Source: Kiritimatiellia bacterium
GTDB lineage: Bacteria; Verrucomicrobiota; Kiritimatiellia; UBA8416; SLMC01
Length of the DNA: 11,296 nucleotides
Direction: 5' to 3'
Assembly: GCA_007133745.1 (NCBI GenBank)
Contig: SLMC01000240.1
Span: 1 to 11,296 of the forward strand
Shown: positions 5,346 to 11,296 of the stretch, in pieces
Position numbering within the stretch: the first letter of the stretch is position 1
Layout of the letters: every line of letters starts with the position of its first letter
Position numbers and translations under genes: made by a program
The notes under the pieces: model-generated
What the model saw: only the letters and a program-made list of their open reading frames with translations
Database searches by the model: none
Told to the model about the DNA's origin: nothing

Positions 5346-5969
5346 TTACCTCGGCGCGCGCAAAAGATCGGACCAGTCGCGTTGCGCGGCGGCCAGGGCT
5401 CGGCCGCGATGCGACAACGCGTTTTTACGGGCGGGCGCCATTTCGGCGAAAGTTTCTTCGAAGCCTTCGGGAACGAACAACGGATCGTAGCCGAACCCCT
5501 GTCGGCCTTTTTCCGCACACGCTATGCTGCCTTCGCACACGCCCTCGACAAGCCACGTCTTGCCGGCAGGGGAGGCCAAGGCCAGGACGCATCGGAACCG
5601 GGCGCGTCGCGAAGCGGCGTTTTCAAGCGCCGTGAGCAGCTTCCTGTTGTTGGCGGCGTAATCCACCGGTTCGCCGGCATAGCGCGCGGAGCGCACGCCC
5701 GGTGCGCCGCCCAGCGCGTCGACCTCCAACCCCGAATCGTCGCCCAGCGCCCGGAGTCCGGTCAGGCGAGCGAGGGTCACGGCCTTTTTCAGCGCGTTGG
5801 CCTCGAACGTTTCGCCGTCCTCGTCCACGTCGGGAAGCTCCGGACAATCCGCAGCGGACACCATGGTCAGCCCCGGCACGTCCAGTATCGCTCTAATTTC
5901 TTCGCATTTGTGCCGATTGCGCGAGGCGATCAGCAACGCATGAGGATCAAGCTCGTGTTTCCCTTTCAT
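5346..5969 (-). CDS. rdgB: XTP/dITP diphosphatase (RdgB/HAM1 family)
   Basis: The enzyme hydrolyses non-canonical purine triphosphates (ITP, dITP, XTP) to monophosphate and pyrophosphate, keeping them out of DNA and RNA in the cytosol. Family signs, numbered from the chosen start: S-R-N-R-H-K (16-21), the usual [ST]xNxxK substrate-binding motif; ETFEANALKKA (53-63); DDSGLEVDAL (77-86) with the catalytic aspartate; GAPGVRSARYAG (88-99); GFGYDPLF (158-165); and SHRGRAL (186-192). The product is 207 aa, typical of the family. Two ATGs compete: 5975 has AAGGAG only 2 nt away, while 5969 has it 8 nt away, so I chose 5969. It sits 47 nt after typA on the same strand and probably shares its transcript. 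Confidence 0.94.
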   Translation of the reverse strand: MKGKHELDPHALLIASRNRHKCEEIRAILDVPGLTMVSAADCPELPDVDEDGETFEANALKKAVTLARLTGLRALGDDSGLEVDALGGAPGVRSARYAGEPVDYAANNRKLLTALENAASRRARFRCVLALASPAGKTWLVEGVCEGSIACAEKGRQGFGYDPLFVPEGFEETFAEMAPARKNALSHRGRALAAAQRDWSDLLRAPR

Positions 5970-5977
5970 GGCCATAT

Positions 5978-5983
5978 CTCCTT
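5978..5983 (-). promoter_or_regulatory. RBS that sets the rdgB start
   Basis: AAGGAG on the minus strand lies 8 nt before the ATG at 5969 but only 2 nt before the ATG at 5975, which favours the inner start. Confidence 0.6.
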
Positions 5984-6016
5984 CGGCGACATCATTATGT
6001 TTTTCTGCGCAGCTTG

Positions 6017-7831
6017 CTACGCCTCCGGCTCCTGGCGCTTGATACGCCGCCGCTCGTGTTCATGCAAGTGGATTTTGCGCAGCCGCACGTTTTTCGGGGT
6101 CACTTCCACCCGCTCGTCGTTGGCCACGTATTCCAGCGCTTCTTCCAGACTCATGCGGACGGGCGGCGCAATCCTCATTTTACGGTCCGCCCCCGCCGCG
6201 CGCATGTTGGTCAGTTGCTTGCCGCGTTGCAGGTTGACAACCAGATCGCCCTCCTTGCAGTGTTCGCCCACAATCATGCCCTCGTACACCTGTTCGCCGG
6301 CGTCCACGAAGAACATGCCCCGCGATTGCAGCGCATCCAGCGCATAGGCCGTGACAATCCCCGTTTCCATGCTGACCAGAGCCCCGTTCGCACGGCGGGG
6401 CACATGGGGTTTTTCCGGGGCGTAATGCAGAAAACGATGCGAGATCACCGCCTCTCCACCCGTGGCCGATGTGAGCTGAGTCCGCAATCCGATCATGCCC
6501 CGGGTCGGAATGTGAAAGTCCAGGACCTGTGTGTCGCCATGCTGTTCCATGCGCGTCATTTCGCCGCGACGCTGGCCCGTCAGCTCGATAATGCGACCGG
6601 CATACGCGGCAGGCGTCTGGATCGTCAGAATTTCCACAGGTTCGCAGCGCTGGCCGTCCACCGTCTTGACAATCACATGCGGCTGGGACACCTGCATTTC
6701 ATAGCCTTCCCGGCGCATGGTTTCCAGAAGGATCGACAAATGCAGCACGCCCCGGCCGCTGACCTTGAACGCCTCCTTGCCCAGCTCCTCGACATGCAGC
6801 GCCACATCGCGTTCCGCCTCGCGAAACAGGCGTTCGCGTAAATGGCGACTGCTGGAAAAACGGCATTCCTTTCCGCAAAACGGCGAGTCGTTGACTCGGA
6901 ACGCCATGGCCAGGGTCGGTTCGTCGATGGCGATCGGCGCCAACGCCTCGGGGTGTTCCGCGTCGGCTACGGTATCGCCGATATCGACACCCTCAATGCC
7001 GACCACTGCGCACAGATCGCCACAGGCGACGGAGCTTTGTTCCTGCCGCGCGACGCCTTCAAATGTAAAGAGCTGTTTGAGCGTTGCGGAGAAGACGGCG
7101 CCGTTGTTCTTGATGGTCACATAGGCGCCGCCGACCGTCAGATTTCCCCGGTACACGCGACCGATCCCGATGCGGCCGGCATAGTCGTTGTAGTCCAGCG
7201 TTGCGACCTGCATTTGCGTCGGACCGTCCAGACGAGGCGGGGCAGGAATCCGCTCCACAATGGCATCCAGCAGCGGCGTAATCGAGGTTCGGGGATCGGC
7301 CGCTTCGCGGACCGCCCAGCCGTCGCGACCGCTGGCCAGCAGCAAAGGAAAATCCAACTGCTCGTTCGTGGCGCCCAGCGCGACAAACAAATCGAAAATT
7401 TCCTCGTGCACGGCGTCGATGCGGGCAGCGGGCTTGTCGACCTTGTTGATGACCACCACTGGCTTGAGCGTCAGCGCCAGCGCCTTTTCCAGCACGAACC
7501 GGGTTTGCGGCATGGGCCCTTCGGCCGCGTCCACCAGCAACAGCACGCCGTCCGCCATCTTGAGAACCCGCTCGACCTGTCCCCCGAAATCGCAATGGCC
7601 CGGCGTGTCGATAATGTTGATCTTGATGTCCCGGTAAATGACGCTCGCGTTCTTGGCCAGAATCGTTATGCCGCGTTCGCGCTCCAGATCGGCGCTGTCC
7701 AAGTAGCAGTCCCGGACCGCGGCGGAATCCCGAAACACGCGGGTTTGCTTCAGAATGGCGTCCACCAGAGTCGTCTTGCCATGATCGACATGGGCGATAA
7801 TGGCGACATTCCGTATGTCCTTAACATGCAT
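6017..7831 (-). CDS. typA: Ribosome-associated translational GTPase TypA/BipA
   Basis: TypA is an EF-G-like GTPase that binds ribosomes and helps assembly or stress and cold adaptation. The 604-aa product has the family's normal length. GTPase motifs: G1 AHVDHGKTT (13-21), switch I RERGITILAKNAS (51-63), G3 DTPGHCDF (75-82), G4 NKVDKP (129-134) and a G5 region SGRDGW (167-172). The TypA-specific body follows: LDYNDYAGRIGIGRVYRG, then SGRGVLHLSILLETMRREGYE in the EF-G III-like domain, RGMIGLRTQL, and a C-terminal domain ending with LEYVANDERVEVTPKNVRLRK. GAGG (7841-7838) lies 6 nt before the ATG. It is divergent from fusA, another translational GTPase, and upstream of rdgB in a likely operon. 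The TypA-type C-terminus rules out LepA and EF-G. Confidence 0.96.
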   Translation of the reverse strand: MHVKDIRNVAIIAHVDHGKTTLVDAILKQTRVFRDSAAVRDCYLDSADLERERGITILAKNASVIYRDIKINIIDTPGHCDFGGQVERVLKMADGVLLLVDAAEGPMPQTRFVLEKALALTLKPVVVINKVDKPAARIDAVHEEIFDLFVALGATNEQLDFPLLLASGRDGWAVREAADPRTSITPLLDAIVERIPAPPRLDGPTQMQVATLDYNDYAGRIGIGRVYRGNLTVGGAYVTIKNNGAVFSATLKQLFTFEGVARQEQSSVACGDLCAVVGIEGVDIGDTVADAEHPEALAPIAIDEPTLAMAFRVNDSPFCGKECRFSSSRHLRERLFREAERDVALHVEELGKEAFKVSGRGVLHLSILLETMRREGYEMQVSQPHVIVKTVDGQRCEPVEILTIQTPAAYAGRIIELTGQRRGEMTRMEQHGDTQVLDFHIPTRGMIGLRTQLTSATGGEAVISHRFLHYAPEKPHVPRRANGALVSMETGIVTAYALDALQSRGMFFVDAGEQVYEGMIVGEHCKEGDLVVNLQRGKQLTNMRAAGADRKMRIAPPVRMSLEEALEYVANDERVEVTPKNVRLRKIHLHEHERRRIKRQEPEA

Positions 7832-7867
7832 GCGTGTCCTCGCAGTCTTTCTTCAAGGCAGGTCGAG

Positions 7868-7883
7868 GCGGGCTGCCGCCCGC
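7868..7883. repeat. GCGGGC-N4-GCCCGC hairpin, copy 2
   Basis: GCGGGC, loop TGCC, GCCCGC on the plus strand. Read on the minus strand it is TGCGGGC, GGCA, GCCCGCCT, matching the plus-strand reading of copy 1 (4769-4787) except in the loop. It lies 37 nt upstream of the typA start, so it would be in the typA leader RNA if transcription begins further out. Confidence 0.5.
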
Positions 7884-7903
7884 ACTCCAAATTTCCATCG
7901 CCT

Positions 7904-7932
7904 TTGCACAGATCGAACGGGGTGTCTATAGC
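7904..7932 (+). promoter_or_regulatory. Candidate fusA promoter
   Basis: TTGCAC (7904-7909), 17 nt, then TATAGC (7927-7932). The -10 matches four of six consensus bases and the -35 three. Transcription would start near 7939, just before the hairpin with T-run in the fusA leader. It is modest support from sequence alone. Confidence 0.3.
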
Positions 7933-7945
7933 AAGCGAGCTGGAA

Positions 7946-7982
7946 GCGCAAGCGTATTTCTCGCGTTGCGCCGAAGTTTTTT
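7946..7982 (+). promoter_or_regulatory. Hairpin plus T-run in the fusA leader (possible attenuator)
   Basis: GCGCAAGCG (7946-7954) pairs with CGCGTTGCGC (7962-7971) with one bulged base and a 7-nt loop. CGAAG and then TTTTTT (7977-7982) follow, with another T-run at about 7986-7990. The 5-nt gap between stem and T-run makes it a weak intrinsic terminator. If the upstream promoter is real, it could attenuate fusA. Confidence 0.3.
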
Positions 7983-8081
7983 CCGTTTTTCTCTTGCGCT
8001 TTGTCCCGAGGGCATTCATAGTGCCGCGCATTTTTAATGACAGAAAAGGCGGCGGTCGCCGCCGGAAACGGATTCACACGC

Positions 8082-10166
8082 ATGAAAGACAAAACGGCAT
8101 TGGCCAAGGTGCGCAATATCGGCATCATGGCGCATATCGACGCGGGAAAAACCACGGTTACCGAACGGATCCTTTTTTATTCCGGCCGTTCGCACAAGCT
8201 GGGCGAAGTGCACGACGGCGAAGCCACCATGGACTGGATGGTCCAGGAACAGGAACGTGGCATTACCATTACGTCGGCCGCGACGTCCTGCGAATGGAAA
8301 GGCCATCGGATCACGGTGATCGACACGCCGGGTCACGTGGACTTCACCATGGAGGTGGAACGGTCGCTGCGCGTGCTGGACGGCGCCATTTCACTGTTCT
8401 GCGCTGTGGCCGGCGTCCAGCCGCAATCGGAAACCGTGTGGCGACAATCCGAAAAGTACAGCGTGCCGAAAATCGCTTTCGTCAACAAGATGGACCGGGT
8501 CGGAGCCGATTATTTCGCTGTCGTGAAAGGCATCCAGGAAGAATTGGGCGGTCACGCCGTGCCCGTTGTGATTCCCATGGGCGAAGGGGAACAATTCAAC
8601 GGTCTGATCGATTTGATCGCCATGCAGGCGGTGACCTTTCGGGAAGAAACGCGCGGCACCGAGTGGGATCATGGCGATATTCCGGAGGCGTGGCTCGCCA
8701 CCGCTCGGGAATGGCGCAAGAATCTGGTTGAGAAATGCGCCGAACAGGACGAGGCGACCCTCGACAAGTTCATCGAGCAAGGCGATTTGACCGAAAGCGA
8801 AATTTGGGATATTCTGCGGCAGGCCACGCGGAGCCGCACGGTCGTTCCCGTTTTCTGCGGATCGGCTTTCAAGAACAAAGGCGTTCAGCATCTGATGGAT
8901 GCCGTCGTCAACCTGCTGCCCGCCCCCAGCGATATTCCTCCCGTCATTTGCACCCGCGACCCGGAAAACCAGAGAAAAGTCGACCAGGACGAAGTGTTTG
9001 CCGCATTGGCGTTCAAGATTATGTCCGACAAACATATGGGTAAAATCACCTATATTAGAATCTATTCCGGAACCTTGGCCAGCGGATCCATGGTTTGGAA
9101 CAGCGCCCAGGAAGAGTTCGAGCGGGTGGGTCGCGTCATGCGCATGCATGCCAATCGGCAGGAAGCTCTGGACAAGGCCGTGGCGGGCGACATTGTAGCC
9201 GTGTGCGGTCTGTCCAATACCCGGACCGGTGAAACGCTGTGCACCAAGGACGATCCCATCTATCTGCAACCCATAGAGTTTCCCTCGCCGGTCATAGGCA
9301 TTTCCATCAAGCCGAAATCCACCGTCGACAACGAAAAGCTGGGTCGGGCCTTGCGGCGTTTGGCCGAGGAAGATCCCACCTTCACGGTTTTTCTGGACAA
9401 GGAAACGGAAGAAACCGTCATCTCCGGCATGGGCGAGCTGCATCTTGAAATCATTGTGGATCGGCTCAAAAGGGAGTTTGGCGTGGTTGCCGATGTGGGC
9501 CGTCCCGAAGTGGCCTATCGCGAGACCGCCTCCTGTGCGGCGGATGGCTTCTACAAGCATGTCAAGCAAAGCGGGGGCCGGGGCCAATATGCGCATGTGG
9601 TCATGACCCTTGAACCGCTCGGACCGGGCGAAGGATTCGAATTTTCCGATGAAATCGTCGGCGGCCGCATTCCCACCGAATATATACCGTCTTGTGAAAA
9701 AGGCGTTGTGGCGGCCATGCAGGCGGGTCCGTACGCGGGCTATCCGGTTGTGGATATGCGGGTCAGGCTGACCGATGGTTCCTATCACGACGTGGATTCC
9801 AGCGATTTCGCCTTTCAAACAGCCGCGCGCCAGGGATTCAAGGAATTGTTCAGGAAAACCGCTCCGCAACTGTTGGAACCGGTCATGGCCATCGAGGTGC
9901 TCGTTCCGGACGAATTTCTCGGCGCGGTCAACGGATCGTTGTGCCAGCGCCGCGGCCGCATCGAGGGCATGGGCGAACGCGGAACCCTAAAGTTTGTCAA
10001 GGGCATGGTTCCGCTCAGCGAAATGTTCGGCTATTCCAACGCGTTGCGCTCTCAGACTCAGGGCCGAGCCTCGTTTTCCATGCAGTTCGAACACTACGAG
10101 GCGGTCCCGTTTTCTTTGGCCGAAGATGTGGCCACGCGGCGCCGCGCCGAGGGCAAAGTCAAGTAG
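8082..10166 (+). CDS. fusA: Translation elongation factor G
   Basis: EF-G drives tRNA and mRNA translocation and, with RRF, ribosome recycling. From the ATG at 8082 the product is 694 aa, typical of EF-G. Motifs: G1 AHIDAGKT (17-24), switch I RGITITSAAT (59-68), G3 DTPGHVDF (81-88), G4 NKMD (135-138), G5 GSAFKNKG (260-267), domain III SGMGELHLEII, domain IV SGGRGQYAHV and HDVDSSDFAFQTAARQ, domain V PVMAIEVLVP then MFGYSNALRSQTQGR. The start is uncertain: an in-frame ATG at 8037 adds 15 residues unlike EF-G N-termini, while MKDKTALAKVRNIGIMAHID fits the family; neither has a good Shine-Dalgarno sequence. The gene is outside the str operon: no rpsL, rpsG or tuf is near. It could be the main EF-G moved away or a second paralogue. 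ispE follows after 1 nt. Confidence 0.93.
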   Translation: MKDKTALAKVRNIGIMAHIDAGKTTVTERILFYSGRSHKLGEVHDGEATMDWMVQEQERGITITSAATSCEWKGHRITVIDTPGHVDFTMEVERSLRVLDGAISLFCAVAGVQPQSETVWRQSEKYSVPKIAFVNKMDRVGADYFAVVKGIQEELGGHAVPVVIPMGEGEQFNGLIDLIAMQAVTFREETRGTEWDHGDIPEAWLATAREWRKNLVEKCAEQDEATLDKFIEQGDLTESEIWDILRQATRSRTVVPVFCGSAFKNKGVQHLMDAVVNLLPAPSDIPPVICTRDPENQRKVDQDEVFAALAFKIMSDKHMGKITYIRIYSGTLASGSMVWNSAQEEFERVGRVMRMHANRQEALDKAVAGDIVAVCGLSNTRTGETLCTKDDPIYLQPIEFPSPVIGISIKPKSTVDNEKLGRALRRLAEEDPTFTVFLDKETEETVISGMGELHLEIIVDRLKREFGVVADVGRPEVAYRETASCAADGFYKHVKQSGGRGQYAHVVMTLEPLGPGEGFEFSDEIVGGRIPTEYIPSCEKGVVAAMQAGPYAGYPVVDMRVRLTDGSYHDVDSSDFAFQTAARQGFKELFRKTAPQLLEPVMAIEVLVPDEFLGAVNGSLCQRRGRIEGMGERGTLKFVKGMVPLSEMFGYSNALRSQTQGRASFSMQFEHYEAVPFSLAEDVATRRRAEGKVK

Positions 10167-10167
10167 G

Positions 10168-11109
10168 ATGAACGCATTGACCATACATGCGCCGGCAAAA
10201 GTTAATCTTTTTCTGGAAGCGCTGGAACGTCGGCCGGACGGTTATCACGCCATCCGCAGCGTTCTGGCGCCTGTCTCCGTTTTCGATGTCGTGACCCTCG
10301 AACACAGGGACGGGGACATCGAAACGACGCTGGATCCTAACGGGGCGATCGGGGCGGATTTGCTGCCCGATGCCGCTTCGCCCGAGAATTTGGCCGCGCG
10401 CGCCGCGCGGGCGCTCAAGGAGGAAACGGGCTGGTCCGGCGGCGCGCGCATCCATGTGGTCAAGAACATTCCGGTCGGCGGCGGACTGGGCGGCGGCAGC
10501 GCGGATGCCGCCGCTGTGCTGGTGGGGCTCGATACGCTTTGGAACACGGGGCTTTCCCGCGAACGCCTCATGGATGTCGGCGCGCGTCTGGGAAGCGATA
10601 TCCCGGCGCTGATCCATGGCGGCTGGGTTGTCATGGAAGGGCGGGGCGAACGCGTGACCCCGCTCGAAACCGACGGCGCGCGAACTCGACCCCGGCCTTG
10701 GCTGGTCCTGGCGAATCCCGGGTTCCATGTGTCCACGCGGGATGTTTACCGGCGCTATACGGCCTTGACTTTATCGGGCACACCGTTTAACAATGTTCTT
10801 TCGGTCTTGAAAAAGGGGAATGTTTCCGAAATGGCGCAAGCGGTTTTCAACAGTCTGCAATCGTGCGTCTTCGAGAAGTATCCTATGACCGAAATGACGG
10901 CAGAAGGCCTGGCGGATGCCGGGGCCCTGGGTGTCTTGCTGTGCGGCAGCGGCGCCACCGTCATGGGCTTGGCCCGAGACAGAGACCATGCGCGGGATAT
11001 CGAACAGACGGTGCGGGCGCGACTCGATTTCCCGGTTTGGAGCCAAGTGGCGCAATTGTTGCCCGATGGTGTAATGGTAGCACACGGCCCTTTGGAGGCC
11101 AGAGTTTAG
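10168..11109 (+). CDS. ispE: 4-diphosphocytidyl-2-C-methyl-D-erythritol kinase
   Basis: IspE phosphorylates CDP-methylerythritol using ATP in the MEP route to isopentenyl diphosphate. The 313-aa product is a GHMP kinase: APAKVNLFL (8-16) with the catalytic lysine, RPDGYH (22-27), the ATP loop IPVGGGLGGGSADAAA (101-116), GSDIPALIHGG (142-152) with the catalytic aspartate, and CGSGATVMG (259-267). The ATG follows the fusA TAG by 1 nt, so translation is probably coupled. GAGGG (10149-10153) is 14 nt away, which is far. The 3' end is unusual: the frame runs 50 nt into tRNA-Gln(UUG), so the last 16 residues (about 298-313) come from tRNA sequence and the TAG (11107-11109) lies in the tRNA T-arm. 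The IspE core is complete before that point. Identity is very secure. Confidence 0.95.
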   Translation: MNALTIHAPAKVNLFLEALERRPDGYHAIRSVLAPVSVFDVVTLEHRDGDIETTLDPNGAIGADLLPDAASPENLAARAARALKEETGWSGGARIHVVKNIPVGGGLGGGSADAAAVLVGLDTLWNTGLSRERLMDVGARLGSDIPALIHGGWVVMEGRGERVTPLETDGARTRPRPWLVLANPGFHVSTRDVYRRYTALTLSGTPFNNVLSVLKKGNVSEMAQAVFNSLQSCVFEKYPMTEMTAEGLADAGALGVLLCGSGATVMGLARDRDHARDIEQTVRARLDFPVWSQVAQLLPDGVMVAHGPLEARV

Positions 11110-11133
11110 GTTCGAGTCCTAATCGGGCAACCA
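11060..11133 (+). tRNA. tRNA-Gln (anticodon UUG)
   Basis: This is a 74-nt cloverleaf with encoded CCA. The acceptor TGCCCGA (11060-11066) pairs with TCGGGCA (11123-11129), followed by discriminator A (11130) and CCA (11131-11133). The anticodon loop CTTTGGA (11090-11096) gives TTG (11092-11094), which reads CAA. The T-arm is TTAGG-TTCGAGT-CCTAA. The anticodon stem has four GC pairs, but position 27-43 is a C-A mismatch. Its first 50 nt also encode the end of ispE. prs follows at 11235. Confidence 0.93.
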
Positions 11134-11234
11134 GATCCGGGCCGACGGCGAAAAAAAACGCCGCGCGAATGTCTGCCGGCACATGCCGCCGGCTCGGAGC
11201 AAGTATTCGGAGTAGCAGCAGGCGGAGACGAGAC
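11134..11234 (+). other. tRNA-Gln to prs spacer with two hairpins
   Basis: CGGCG, eight A, CGCCG (11146-11163) forms a 5-bp stem whose loop is all A. GCCGGC (11175-11180) can pair with GCCGGC (11188-11193) across a 7-nt loop. Neither is followed by a T-run, so I do not call a terminator; read-through from ispE and tRNA-Gln into prs is likely. GGAG (11224-11227) is the prs ribosome site, 7 nt before its ATG. Confidence 0.45.
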
Positions 11235-11296
11235 ATGAAAATTTTCACAGGCAACGCCCATCCCGAACTGGCGCGGAAAATAGCCGACTATTGCAA
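11235..11296 (+). CDS. prs: Ribose-phosphate pyrophosphokinase, N-terminal fragment
   Basis: Only 20 codons are in the window, running off its end. The N-terminus MKIFTGNAHPELARKIADYC matches the conserved start of PRPP synthetase, in which a short strand is followed by SGNANPELA-type residues. The enzyme makes phosphoribosyl pyrophosphate from ribose 5-phosphate and ATP for nucleotide, histidine and tryptophan synthesis. GGAG 7 nt upstream supports the ATG. Position after ispE and tRNA-Gln agrees with an order I recall from other bacteria. The fragment is short, so the call rests on this motif and on context. Confidence 0.85.
   Translation, partial: MKIFTGNAHPELARKIADYC

Larger units (their letters stand above)
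7832..8081. other. Divergent typA-fusA control region
   Basis: This is the gene-free span between two divergent translational GTPase genes. It holds the second GCGGGC hairpin (7868-7883) in the typA leader, a candidate fusA promoter (7904-7932), a hairpin followed by T-runs (7946-7993), and a GGCGGC/GCCGCC hairpin (8048-8063) just before the preferred fusA start. No small gene is supported. Confidence 0.55.

Noticed and set aside
4697..5635. Plus-strand open frame with His/Thr/Pro-rich start
   Set aside because: The start is translation of the period-8 repeat, and the rest is antisense to the coiled-coil gene and rdgB.
6842..8731. Long plus-strand open frame (629 codons) over typA and the start of fusA
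   Set aside because: It overlaps two secure genes, and its sequence is Arg/His/Gly-rich shadow translation.
8391..9869. Long minus-strand open frame opposite fusA (492 codons)
   Set aside because: It is antisense to a secure EF-G with no family motifs; produced by codon bias.
11146..11163. Intrinsic terminator after tRNA-Gln(UUG)
   Set aside because: The A8 is in the loop and no T-run follows the short stem on the plus strand.

Overview
The window is a housekeeping stretch of a bacterial chromosome around a probable replication origin. It is moderately G+C-rich in genes, with AT-rich patches between dnaA and dnaN. Translation, initiation and tRNA features are bacterial. The gene set, the URO-D paralogue and the intergenic repeats would suit an uncultured lineage near the PVC or Hydrogenedentota-type bacteria. 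That placement is a guess from gene style only, with no decisive marker.

Layout: 1-297 is the dnaA leader with an 11-bp tandem repeat. dnaA (298-1644, GTG start) is followed by a 300-bp AT-rich spacer that I read as a candidate oriC, then dnaN (1945-3039) and tRNA-Gln(CUG) 17 bp later. Next comes a ~190-bp imperfect palindrome built from period-8 repeats, then a URO-D superfamily gene (3409-4584). A hairpin-rich convergent spacer (4585-4786) holds a second period-8 inverted repeat. On the minus strand lie typA (7831-6017), rdgB (5969-5346) and a small secreted coiled-coil protein (5257-4787), probably co-transcribed. Divergent from typA, fusA and ispE run on the plus strand with a 1-nt gap. 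A second glutamine tRNA, tRNA-Gln(UUG), and the first codons of prs end the window.

How the genes work together: dnaA and dnaN start and drive replication. typA and fusA are two translational GTPases reading away from each other. rdgB removes damaged purine nucleotides, ispE feeds isoprenoid precursors, and prs makes PRPP. The order ispE, tRNA-Gln, prs is one I recall from other bacteria. The URO-D gene and the coiled-coil protein have no clear tie to the rest.

I saw no defence system, CRISPR, prophage or transposase. The unusual signals are: the ispE reading frame running 50 nt into the tRNA-Gln gene, so that its stop codon lies in the T-arm; two intergenic elements of inverted period-8 repeats; a twice-repeated GCGGGC hairpin; and candidate DnaA-box variants between dnaA and dnaN.
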